From Muribaculaceae bacterium (lineage in GTDB: Bacteria > Bacteroidota > Bacteroidia > Bacteroidales > Muribaculaceae), in assembly GCA_022510425.1 (NCBI GenBank), contig JAFLTO010000001.1, positions 124,001-188,000 on the forward strand: a DNA stretch of 64,000 nt. Direction: 5' to 3'. Position 1 is the first letter of the stretch; each line of letters opens with the position of its first letter. Below are positions 52,517 to 60,112 of the stretch, piece after piece. The notes beneath the pieces are model-generated. The model saw only the letters and a program-made list of their open reading frames with translations. It searched no databases and was not told where the DNA came from. The translations under genes and the position numbers were made by a program.

Positions 52517-54191
52517 CTTCGTAGTGTTTTTGATATTCATCATTTTCATCTCCCTGCTCTTCTGCCAATTCTAAAGCTTTCTTGATATATTCCATTGCTT
52601 CCTTATAATCCCCCAATTTATACAAAATCCAAGCGTAAGTATCTAAATAAGTAGGATTATTCTCAACTAATTCCATCGCATGTTTGCTCATCATCTTAGC
52701 TTTCTCAAGGTGCATGTCCTCCTCACTCAAAAAGTAAGCATAATTATTGAGTGTCAGTGCATTGTCTGCTAAAAAATAAAGAGAGTTTTCATATTCCTCG
52801 AAAGCTTGTTTAGGTTCTCCTTTTTTATAATACAAATCCCCCAACATACAATATAAAGAACTAATCCATACTAAGCCCTCATAATCCAAACTGTCTCTTT
52901 TAAGTTTTAAATCATAAGACGGATTAATTTCCTCACCTGATTCCAATCCTTCATCCTTTAAAAGACTTCTAAGAACTTTTTCTCCTTCTTCATAATTTTC
53001 CAGCATGGAGGCAGCCATAGCATAAAGATTTTTCAGTTGGCTGCTTGGCTCTAAATGCTCAATTGCACGTTTATAATTTTTTACCGCATCTTCATATTTT
53101 TGCTCCGTGAGATCATACGACATTAACATTAACCAATATCTTTCATTGGTGGGATCCATATCAATGGCATAACCTATAGTTTCCAATGCTCCTTCGAAAT
53201 CCCCTTTAGCAGCTGAATATCTTGCAGACATATCCAAAACATCAGGCTCATGGGGATATTGTTCCATGAGAACTGAAAACAAATGATCTCCTCTTGCTTT
53301 ATTACCTGATTCCTCAAGAAGTTTCTGCAGATAATCCCCTAAAATTCCCAATTTGTCCTGTAATTCGAACTCCTCTGAAAGAAGAGCCTCATAAATCATA
53401 TTGTCGAGCATTACACTGTCTCCCATAGCTCTATAATAGTTGGCAAGACTCATCTTTACAGCGCCATTATCAGGGGCTAACCTTTCTGCATCTTTGTAGG
53501 CTTTAAATACCGAGTCCATCTTTCCAATGGCCTCATACAAATTCCCTTTTAAAATTCTACTATAGGGATCACGCGGATTAGACGACACCAAAGATTCTAC
53601 CTCTTGAACTGCACTTAAGGTATCCCGTTCATTCATCATGATAGTGATCTTCCTGAGACTCATTTCATTGCTCTTTCCCTCTATCCCCTCATATCTATTT
53701 AAAGTCTCTATGGCCTTGCGTCCATGTCCACTACGCATATATGAATCTGCCAATACACTAAGTAGCTGAGTTTCTGTGGGCATCAGTTCGTATGTTCTTT
53801 CATACACTCTTATTGACTCATCGATGGTATCCAACGCTGTTGTCAAATAGCCATAAAGTTGCACTGCATAAACATCCTTGGGATTTTCGTCAACATATTG
53901 TTGCATCAGTCTTAAACTTCTTAATAACTCTGCCTCACTTTGCAATGTGTCTGTTCTCACGAACAGTCTTTGATTCCCATAAGTAAAAGCTGCGTCTTTA
54001 TATTCCGGATCCAACTCATAAGCCTTTTTGAAATACTCATAAGCAGATTCCATATTTTTATTTGCCGCTTCCACACCACCTTGTAAAAAGTAGTATCTTG
54101 CCTTTTCCGATTCAATGGCACGGCCTATTAATACCACAAATACTATAAAAGCAAAAAATGCAAAAATTCTCCTCAGTTCTATTTTTTTCAC
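52491..54191 (-). CDS. Tetratricopeptide repeat protein, membrane anchored
   Basis: A 566-residue protein with an N-terminal membrane anchor or signal (about 9-24; FAFFAFIVFVVLIGRAI) and TPR-like helical pairs to the end, for example AYEYFKKAYELDPEYKDAAF, MDPTNERYWLMLMSYDLTEQ and AFEEYENSLYFLADNALTLN. It lacks other domains. TPR proteins in this position in Bacteroidetes act in envelope assembly or complexes, but the partner is not known. It is 44 bases downstream of dut and converges with the EnvC-like gene. Confidence 0.85.
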   Translation of the reverse strand: MKKIELRRIFAFFAFIVFVVLIGRAIESEKARYYFLQGGVEAANKNMESAYEYFKKAYELDPEYKDAAFTYGNQRLFVRTDTLQSEAELLRSLRLMQQYVDENPKDVYAVQLYGYLTTALDTIDESIRVYERTYELMPTETQLLSVLADSYMRSGHGRKAIETLNRYEGIEGKSNEMSLRKITIMMNERDTLSAVQEVESLVSSNPRDPYSRILKGNLYEAIGKMDSVFKAYKDAERLAPDNGAVKMSLANYYRAMGDSVMLDNMIYEALLSEEFELQDKLGILGDYLQKLLEESGNKARGDHLFSVLMEQYPHEPDVLDMSARYSAAKGDFEGALETIGYAIDMDPTNERYWLMLMSYDLTEQKYEDAVKNYKRAIEHLEPSSQLKNLYAMAASMLENYEEGEKVLRSLLKDEGLESGEEINPSYDLKLKRDSLDYEGLVWISSLYCMLGDLYYKKGEPKQAFEEYENSLYFLADNALTLNNYAYFLSEEDMHLEKAKMMSKHAMELVENNPTYLDTYAWILYKLGDYKEAMEYIKKALELAEEQGDENDEYQKHYEAISTKLGD

Positions 54192-54235
54192 TTACCTCAA
54201 ACTGCTTAAAACCACTACATTTAAATTTTCTTCTT

Positions 54236-54682
54236 TCAGGCAGTACCCGTATGCCCGAATCCCCCGTCTTCTCTCTTTGTATGATCCAATTCCTTAGCCG
54301 GCTCCCAAGAGACATGTGAATATTTAGTAATAACCATCTGGCAGATCCGTTCTCCGTCGTTCACTGTGAAATCCTCCTGACCAAGATTAATAAGGATAAC
54401 TCCTATTTCACCCCGATAGTCGGCATCAACCGTACCCGGTGAATTTACTATGGAAATACCATAATTAAGCGCCAAGCCTGATCTTGGTCTTATCTGACAT
54501 TCATAACCTTGTGGCAATTGAATAAACAGTCCGGTGGGTATCAAAGCCCTTTGCAACGGTTTTAAAACCACGGGGCCCAAGGGAAGGAAAGCTCTTACAT
54601 CCATTCCGGCAGCCTCAAATGTGCCATATTCAGGCAAATCATGATGACTCTTGTTAATAACCTTTACTTTCACCCTATCCAT
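54236..54682 (-). CDS. dut: dUTP diphosphatase
   Basis: A homotrimeric dUTPase that removes dUTP and supplies dUMP. The 148 residues contain motif 1 AGMDVRA (25-31), motif 2 RPRSGLA (65-71), motif 3 PGTVDADYRGEI (82-93; catalytic Asp86), motif 4 around GERICQMVI (110-118) and motif 5 REDGGFGHTG (137-146). It lies downstream of the ferredoxin gene, separated by a terminator. Confidence 0.97.
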   Translation of the reverse strand: MDRVKVKVINKSHHDLPEYGTFEAAGMDVRAFLPLGPVVLKPLQRALIPTGLFIQLPQGYECQIRPRSGLALNYGISIVNSPGTVDADYRGEIGVILINLGQEDFTVNDGERICQMVITKYSHVSWEPAKELDHTKREDGGFGHTGTA

Positions 54683-54707
54683 ATTCCTTAGCTCTTGTAT
54701 TTTGAAT

Positions 54708-54732
54708 TAAAAAAGCCGCCCTTTGGCGGCTC
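54708..54732 (-). terminator. Intrinsic terminator of the ferredoxin gene
   Basis: On the minus strand GAGCCGCC pairs with GGCGGCTT around AAAG (arms 54725-54731 and 54714-54720) and is followed by TTTTTT. It begins eight bases after the ferredoxin stop codon. Confidence 0.85.
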
Positions 54733-54740
54733 CTGTTAGA

Positions 54741-54911
54741 TTACTCACCCGGATGAATAGCATCATTGGGACAAACCTCAGCACAACTTCCGCAGTCGAT
54801 GCAAGTGTCAGGATCGATGTGATAGATGTCTCCTTCTGAGATAGCCTCTACCGGGCAAACTGAAATGCATGTACCACATGCAATGCAGTTGTCATTGATT
54901 ACGTATGCCAT
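54741..54911 (-). CDS. Two-cluster [4Fe-4S] ferredoxin
   Basis: A 56-residue bacterial ferredoxin that carries electrons between oxidoreductases in anaerobic metabolism. It has two complete Cys sets, CIACGTCISVCP and CIDCGSCAEVCP, each of the form CxxCxxCxxxCP, and starts MAYVINDN. It is a single-gene unit with a TTTG-N20-TAAATTTG promoter about 110 bases upstream and its own terminator. Confidence 0.97.
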   Translation of the reverse strand: MAYVINDNCIACGTCISVCPVEAISEGDIYHIDPDTCIDCGSCAEVCPNDAIHPGE

Positions 54912-54972
54912 AATTCTCTCTTAAATTAGTTTAGTTTATTTAGTTTTTGAGTTCTCTATTAAAAATATGGTT

Positions 54973-55014
54973 ACCACTTGTTTCAATACTTGTTGGAATA
55001 ACCCGAGAAGTGGT
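54973..55014 (-). promoter_or_regulatory. Possible leader hairpin of the ferredoxin mRNA
   Basis: ACCACTT (54973-54979) is complementary to AAGTGGT (55008-55014), with a 28-base loop, inside the leader of about 105 bases. The pairing is short and may be chance. Confidence 0.25.
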
Positions 55015-55023
55015 TTTCATCAG

Positions 55024-55055
55024 CAAATTTATATCTATATTCCCATTTCACCAAA
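55024..55055 (-). promoter_or_regulatory. Promoter of the ferredoxin gene
   Basis: Minus strand TTTG (55055-55052), 20 bases, TAAATTTG (55031-55024). A second TAAATTTG overlaps the upstream box (55059-55052). Confidence 0.65.
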
Positions 55056-55077
55056 TTTATTCCAATTTTATCTTGGT

Positions 55078-56640
55078 TTACTGATTATTTCCTTGCTGAG
55101 CGACAGTGGATGGAGTTGTAGGTTCCGCAGTTCCTCCTTCGGGAGGATTTAACGGCACTCCCTGTTTGTTCAAAAAGAAAGGCCATGGCATACCAAATAC
55201 ATCCGCCGGTGTCTTACCCGGGCAGATATAACCATCGATAATAGTATCTCTGCCACTCGGACTCTCATATGTGTAGAGCCTGAATTTATAAAGCATAACG
55301 GCAACATGCTCAAATATCTTACTCTGGATAGCTTCATAGGTTACCCAGTCGCTTGTGGCTGTAAAACAATAAATTTCTAAGGGGATACCATTGGCTGTCT
55401 GAGGCAAGGTTCTCACAAATAAAGTATCAGAAGAATCTGCCTTAGCAATATGAACATCCTGCTCAAGCCACATCTTTAAATACGCTCTGAAACAACCTAA
55501 ATTCGTATCAATGCTTCCGTTTGCCAATCCATCAGGATTACCGGCATCCACAGTTTTTCCCGCTTTCTTTTGTTCAATCTTCTTAGCTATCCAATCTGTC
55601 ATAATCGGAATCTTAGCGAACTCTGTAAGCATCACCTCATCACATTCCACAACACTATCTGCATCAATCATATAGCTTCGCTGGATTCTTCTTGTATTTG
55701 AATTGCTCATACTCATATAATTGGTGAAACCTTGACTTACAAGTGAATAGGGTGGCAACGTAGTGGTTGTCTTATCCCAGTTCAACACTTTGACTGCAGT
55801 GAGGGAAACTTCAGTCACAACACCATTTGCATTGGTACCGCTCACTGCAATCCAGTCTCCTTCATGCAAAGAATCGTTCTCACTAAGTTGAACGCCTGCC
55901 ACAACACCCAAGATACTGTCTCTGAAGACCAACATCAAAACTGCTGCGAAAGCTCCCAATCCTGCCAATAGGCTTCCGGGACTTTTATCTAAAATAATCG
56001 CAACGGTAATGATGGCAAAAACGATCCACACTATACCTTTCACGAGTTGCACTAATCCCTTCAAGGGGAGTTTGCGTTTGTTTTCCCTTTGGTCTATCTT
56101 GTTCCACATCACATCGGCCAAAACGCATATAGCAACACTCAAAACATAACTTAGATAAACCCATGTCAAACGTGTTAACCAGGAAGACAAGGTAGTTTTG
56201 CTGTTTAGGGTAAATTCTATGAGAATGAGGAACACAATTGGAGGCACTATCCTTGCAAATTTTGTAAAGAAATGGTCATCCGTTAAGTAATCATAACTTT
56301 TTCCTTTGATTCTTGGTCCAATTACCCTGACAACGCCTAAAATTATTACTTTAAGTAACCAACCCACACCAAATGAAATCAAAAACACTATCACAGCATA
56401 AATAGCTGTAAAAAGCGTTGCATCATTATCGGCATGAAAAAGGCCTAGGAACCAATGCACCAGTTCCATCAGCCAATGTGCTATTGTATATGTACCTTGA
56501 GTTTCATCGTGTATTCCCACACCGGGTAACACCGGGACTGTTGAGTGGGCTATTTTATCAGCATCTGTTACAAACATAAAATCATATAATACGTTACTAC
56601 TGTTCAGGTCATCGGCCTTCAAATCATCAATTCCTATCAT
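55078..56640 (-). CDS. MscS-family mechanosensitive channel (YbdG-like)
   Basis: A 520-residue inner-membrane protein with about five hydrophobic spans (roughly 78-105, 125-150, 160-185, 205-225, 230-262), of which the last contains the pore-type helix LAGLGAFAAVLMLVFRDSILG. The MscS beta domain follows (DWIAVSGTNANGVVTEVSLTAVKVLNWD, in part GVVTEVSLTAVKVLNWD and YSLVSQGFTNY). The C-terminal domain is larger than in MscS, as in YbdG, and ends in a Pro/Thr-rich tail (TAEPTTPSTVAQQ). It likely opens on hypo-osmotic shock. A TAAATTTG box lies at 56677-56684 on the minus strand. Confidence 0.9.
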   Translation of the reverse strand: MIGIDDLKADDLNSSNVLYDFMFVTDADKIAHSTVPVLPGVGIHDETQGTYTIAHWLMELVHWFLGLFHADNDATLFTAIYAVIVFLISFGVGWLLKVIILGVVRVIGPRIKGKSYDYLTDDHFFTKFARIVPPIVFLILIEFTLNSKTTLSSWLTRLTWVYLSYVLSVAICVLADVMWNKIDQRENKRKLPLKGLVQLVKGIVWIVFAIITVAIILDKSPGSLLAGLGAFAAVLMLVFRDSILGVVAGVQLSENDSLHEGDWIAVSGTNANGVVTEVSLTAVKVLNWDKTTTTLPPYSLVSQGFTNYMSMSNSNTRRIQRSYMIDADSVVECDEVMLTEFAKIPIMTDWIAKKIEQKKAGKTVDAGNPDGLANGSIDTNLGCFRAYLKMWLEQDVHIAKADSSDTLFVRTLPQTANGIPLEIYCFTATSDWVTYEAIQSKIFEHVAVMLYKFRLYTYESPSGRDTIIDGYICPGKTPADVFGMPWPFFLNKQGVPLNPPEGGTAEPTTPSTVAQQGNNQ

Positions 56641-56714
56641 CTTTTATATCCCTTAACCTTTCATGCCTCCTTTCTGCAAATTTACTAAAAATCCTTAAAT
56701 TATAATATCCTCTT

Positions 56715-56745
56715 TTTGCCTTCTGCTCCATTTTCCCTACCTTTG
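56715..56745 (+). promoter_or_regulatory. Promoter upstream of the 29-codon ORF and M23 peptidase
   Basis: TTTG (56715-56718), exactly 19 bases, TACCTTTG (56738-56745). Transcription would begin near 56752, about seven bases before the small ORF. Confidence 0.75.
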
Positions 56746-56758
56746 CCATTGGTAAAAA

Positions 56759-56848
56759 ATGAAAGCTAAATCCCGGCTTTCCATAAGGTTTATTGACGAT
56801 AAAATAGGTCCTCGTTATACAAGCGAGAGATGGAAAAAATTTAAGTAA
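56759..56848 (+). CDS. 29-residue basic ORF coupled to the M23 gene (leader peptide or microprotein)
   Basis: ATG at 56759 to TAA at 56846-56848 encodes 29 residues, net basic (MKAKSRLSIR at the start, TSERWKKFK at the end). Its stop codon shares a base with the M23 start as TAATG, so the two are in a position for translational coupling, and it lies 14 bases downstream of a consensus promoter. There is no signal peptide, no obvious homopolymer of one amino acid, and no family I recognise. It may be a conserved microprotein, a leader peptide that controls the peptidase, or only an initiation-coupling device. Confidence 0.5.
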   Translation: MKAKSRLSIRFIDDKIGPRYTSERWKKFK

Positions 56849-57636
56849 TGCTCAAAAAATTTTATATATCTTCTTTTTTAACGATTTTATTAGCAATCCC
56901 GGTGATTGCACAAACTATAACATCACCTTCAGGTGGTAGCGCCAAAGGATCTAAACATTCCCAAATGCACAAAGAGCTTCTTGCAAAGCAACAGACGCAT
57001 TCGGATGAACAAATCCAACTGGTAGAGCATTACACATTCCTTGATCTTATTGACGATGATCTCGAACCGGAACTGGATATATATAATGAAGGATGGAATT
57101 CCAAATCTGTAAATCCATTTAAAGAAGCTGACGTTCCGGATTCACAAATCATAGATGTTACAGGCCACTTTATGCCATGTCCCGGTTTCATTACATCCAA
57201 TTATGGATATCGCCGTAAGTTCGGTAGAATGCACAAAGGAGTAGACCTGAAAATACAACGTAACGATACAATTTATGCTGCGTTCGATGGTAAAGTAAGA
57301 CTCACTGCTTATGAACGTAAAGGATATGGATACTATATCATAATACGTCACCCGAATGGTCTGGAAACTGTGTATGGACACCTTAATAAACATTTGGTAA
57401 AACCAGATCAGGTGGTACGTGCCGGTGATCCTATAGCTTTAGGTGGTTCAACAGGAAGGTCTACCGGTCCGCATCTTCATTTCGAAACACGTTTTATGGG
57501 ATACGCCATCAATCCTTGTGCTATATTCGATTTTGAAAACCAGACCACCCATACCGATACCTATACTTTTTCAAAGAAAACGTATACCCAACCCAGATCT
57601 TTCTCTCCCGTTAAATCGGACGTAGCTAAAAAATAA
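56848..57636 (+). CDS. M23 peptidoglycan endopeptidase with intact active site
   Basis: A 262-residue exported zinc endopeptidase. The signal peptide (MLKKFYISSFLTILLAIPVIA) is followed by an alpha/charged linker and the LytM domain (about 105-230). The metal ligands are present: His129 and Asp133 in MHKGVDL and His209/His211 in HLHFE, with YGHLNKH between. This contrasts with the degenerate EnvC-like protein 4 kb upstream. It probably cleaves peptide cross-links in cell-wall growth or separation. Its ATG overlaps the stop of the upstream 29-codon ORF. The C-terminus is Thr/Ser/Lys-rich. Confidence 0.93.
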   Translation: MLKKFYISSFLTILLAIPVIAQTITSPSGGSAKGSKHSQMHKELLAKQQTHSDEQIQLVEHYTFLDLIDDDLEPELDIYNEGWNSKSVNPFKEADVPDSQIIDVTGHFMPCPGFITSNYGYRRKFGRMHKGVDLKIQRNDTIYAAFDGKVRLTAYERKGYGYYIIIRHPNGLETVYGHLNKHLVKPDQVVRAGDPIALGGSTGRSTGPHLHFETRFMGYAINPCAIFDFENQTTHTDTYTFSKKTYTQPRSFSPVKSDVAKK

Positions 57637-57671
57637 AAATATCACTCAAAACGTCTTTTCAAATTAATTTT

Positions 57672-58133
57672 ATGGAACAGACACTCGTACTCCTTAAACC
57701 CTCTTGTGTAGAAAGAGGTCTTATCGGCGAAGTTATTAAACGCATAGAACAACGCGGTATCATTATTTCAGCACTCAAAATGATGCAACTTGACGAAAAA
57801 ATCCTTCGCGAACACTATGCACATCTTGTTGACAAACCATTCTTCCCGAGCCTCGCGGCCTCGATGATGGCTTCTCCGGTTATTGCGATGGTGCTTAAAG
57901 GAGTAAAAATTGTGGAAGTTTTTAGAAAAATGACAGGCGTTACCAATGGTAGAAAAGCTGAACCCGGAACATTGAGAGGAGACTTCTGTATGAGTGGTCA
58001 AGCTAATATTATTCATGCTTCCGACTCTGTTGAAAACGCAAAAATAGAAATAGAACGTTTCTTCAAGCCTGAAGAAATATTCGATTACAATCCTTGTACC
58101 CTTCCCTTCCTTTATGGTGACGGTGAAGCTTAA
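57672..58133 (+). CDS. ndk: Nucleoside diphosphate kinase
   Basis: Transfers the gamma phosphate between nucleoside di- and triphosphates through a phospho-His. The 153 residues begin EQTLVLLKPSCVERGLIG and carry the active-site His115 in NIIHASDS. MTGVTNGRKAEPGTLRGDF matches the nucleotide-binding region. It lies 35 bases after the M23 gene and is followed by a strong terminator. Confidence 0.97.
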   Translation: MEQTLVLLKPSCVERGLIGEVIKRIEQRGIIISALKMMQLDEKILREHYAHLVDKPFFPSLAASMMASPVIAMVLKGVKIVEVFRKMTGVTNGRKAEPGTLRGDFCMSGQANIIHASDSVENAKIEIERFFKPEEIFDYNPCTLPFLYGDGEA

Positions 58134-58165
58134 GCAAAAAATTAAAAAAAATTAAAAAACAAATA

Positions 58166-58200
58166 AAACCTCTAAATTTATTATTTAGAGGTTTGTTTTT
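58166..58200. terminator. Bidirectional terminator between ndk and ruvX
   Basis: AAACCTCTAAA (58166-58176) pairs with TTTAGAGGTTT (58184-58194), seven-base loop, then GTTTTT. The left flank is A-rich, so it can end both convergent genes. Confidence 0.85.
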
Positions 58201-58201
58201 T

Positions 58202-58615
58202 CTAACGTTTGCTTTCCAGATAAGAAGTCAATATCAATACAGCTGCCATTTCGTCGGCTTTTGCTTTTTCTTGCCGGACTTTCTTCTTAAATCCTCCGGC
58301 TACCATTTCTTGATGAGCTATGGTTGAAGTGAATCGTTCATCATACATTTCCACCGGAATATCCGGGAAATTCTTCTTTAGTGTATTCACAAACGGCATT
58401 ACATATCTCATACTATCACTGGGGTTACCTTTTAGATCTTTTGGTTCTCCCACAATAAATTTTTCTACGTTTTCTTTCTCACAATAATTCTTCAAAAAAG
58501 ATAGAATATCACAACTTCTAACTGTAGGCAACCCGTTAGCACTTATCTGCAAAATATCTGTGACTGCTATCCCACATCTTTTTCTTCCGTAATCTACTGC
58601 CAATAATCTTCCCAT
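58202..58615 (-). CDS. ruvX: YqgF/RuvX-type putative Holliday junction resolvase
   Basis: A 137-residue RNase H-fold nuclease of the YqgF family, suggested to act in rRNA 5' processing or Holliday junction resolution. The family motifs are MGRLLAVDYGRKRCGIAVTD (GRLLAVDYGRKRCGIAVTD), FIVGEPKDLKGNPSD and YDERFTS, with the C-terminal DEMAAVLIL. Its convergent neighbour is ndk, and it is divergent from the TolC gene. A TATATTTG box ends only four bases before its ATG. Confidence 0.93.
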   Translation of the reverse strand: MGRLLAVDYGRKRCGIAVTDILQISANGLPTVRSCDILSFLKNYCEKENVEKFIVGEPKDLKGNPSDSMRYVMPFVNTLKKNFPDIPVEMYDERFTSTIAHQEMVAGGFKKKVRQEKAKADEMAAVLILTSYLESKR

Positions 58616-58619
58616 TCTG

Positions 58620-58627
58620 CAAATATA
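58620..58627 (-). promoter_or_regulatory. -7-like box immediately before ruvX
   Basis: Minus strand TATATTTG ending four bases from the start codon. If used, the message would be leaderless; no -33 TTTG is found, so chance is possible. Confidence 0.3.
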
Positions 58628-58693
58628 AAAGATAAAACTTATTGTTTGTATAATATTAACAATAATTTTATATGTGGAATCATTTCGATTCTA

Positions 58694-58701
58694 TAATTTT
58701 G
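58694..58701 (+). promoter_or_regulatory. -7 element of the efflux operon
   Basis: TAATTTTG, 20 bases before the ATG at 58722. The -33 region reads TGTG rather than TTTG. The box favours the start at 58722 over an in-frame ATG at 58674, which lies upstream of it. Confidence 0.5.
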
Positions 58702-58721
58702 TAAGAACTAATCATTTGTGT

Positions 58722-60098
58722 ATGAAAAAAATCCTTCCACTTATTTCTTTCATATTTCTTTTATCTTTCATACAATTAAAAGCTGAAGGATTTTATTTCC
58801 CTTCAAATTTCAGTGTTGAACAGGTGACAGAACAATCTCCCATGTCAATGCCTGAAGTTTGGAGTTTCAAGGACTGCGTTGACTGGGCAATCGCTAACAA
58901 TATCGATATACGTCAGTCAATGTTGTCGATTTTACAGGCAGACGAAAATATAGGTCTTGCAAAAGATTCCTACCTTCCATTCGTTGGATTTTCCACAAAT
59001 CAATCTTTCTCAAATTACCCCTCTCCACAAGAAGGACAGACTACTAATTCTTATAATAGCTCTTATAATATCAGTGCAAATTGGACTGTTTGGGAAGGCA
59101 ATGCGCGCAAATACCGAGTGGAGTCTGCCAAGTTGGTGAAAATGCAACAGCAACTTTATGGTGATGATGTGGTTAAAAATCTTCAAATAGGTATTCTTCA
59201 AGCTTATTTGAATATTCTTTATTCCGCTGAAGCGGTGGATATAGCCCAAAAATCTTTGGAAGTGAGTACTGCCCAAGCAAACCGAACAAAAAGATTGATG
59301 GAAACGGGCAGAACTTCAAAAGTGGATTATGCACAGATTGAAAGCCAGAAAGCTCAAGATGAATATAACCTTGTTCAAGCAAAATCTTCCTATGCCTCTT
59401 CCAAAGTCACACTGAAGAATTTATTGAACCTCGGTTTAGATTACGATCTTAATATCCGGGAAGTTAATTTTTCCGATTCATTGGTCAACAACCCGATGCC
59501 GACAAAAACACAGGTGTTTGAAATTGCGATGGAATGGCTCCCTCAATTCAGAAGCAATGAATTAAATAAAACAATATACGATTACAATATCAAGATTGCA
59601 AAATCCACATATTACCCCAGTATTTCACTTACAGGAGGATTGGGTACGGGTTACAATACCGGCTCTAAGTGGGGATGGGGAACACAAATGAAGAATTTCT
59701 TCAATGAAAATATCGGGTTAAGCCTTTCCCTGCCTATATATGATGGAAATGCAACTCGCAGAGCGATCAACATAGCAAAACTCCAAGCATTGGAATATGA
59801 TTTGAATAAAACCCAGTTGCGAAATGAGCTCTCTCAAACTATTGAAAATTTATTTATAGAATTAGACAATTCAAGAGCAAAATATATTTCAGGATTGACT
59901 CAACTGGAAGCCACCTCTCTTTCTGCAGAATTAGTCGACCGCCAATTTGAACTCGGATTGGTAAATCCTCTTGAGTTGCTGACAGCTCATAATAATCTTT
60001 TAAATGCCAGGCTTGAATTGCTTCAAAGTAAATTTATGGCTATTCTTTCCAGCAAGACCATAGAATATTATGCCACATCTCAAGTTTCTATTCCTTGA
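58722..60098 (+). CDS. TolC-family outer-membrane efflux protein
   Basis: I use the ATG at 58722 (458 aa), which begins a signal peptide (MKKILPLISFIFLLSFIQLKA). The mature protein has the two-repeat OEP layout: CVDWAIANNIDIRQSMLSIL, GRTSKVDYAQIESQKAQDEY and FELGLVNPLELLTAHNNLLN are the helical hairpins, and ISLTGGLGTGYN and LSLSLPIYDGNATRRAI are the barrel strands. It is the outer-membrane channel of a tripartite exporter, with the adaptor, ATPase and permease immediately downstream. The substrate cannot be inferred. Confidence 0.92.
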   Translation: MKKILPLISFIFLLSFIQLKAEGFYFPSNFSVEQVTEQSPMSMPEVWSFKDCVDWAIANNIDIRQSMLSILQADENIGLAKDSYLPFVGFSTNQSFSNYPSPQEGQTTNSYNSSYNISANWTVWEGNARKYRVESAKLVKMQQQLYGDDVVKNLQIGILQAYLNILYSAEAVDIAQKSLEVSTAQANRTKRLMETGRTSKVDYAQIESQKAQDEYNLVQAKSSYASSKVTLKNLLNLGLDYDLNIREVNFSDSLVNNPMPTKTQVFEIAMEWLPQFRSNELNKTIYDYNIKIAKSTYYPSISLTGGLGTGYNTGSKWGWGTQMKNFFNENIGLSLSLPIYDGNATRRAINIAKLQALEYDLNKTQLRNELSQTIENLFIELDNSRAKYISGLTQLEATSLSAELVDRQFELGLVNPLELLTAHNNLLNARLELLQSKFMAILSSKTIEYYATSQVSIP

Positions 60099-60112
60099 AA
60101 TAATTTCTACTT

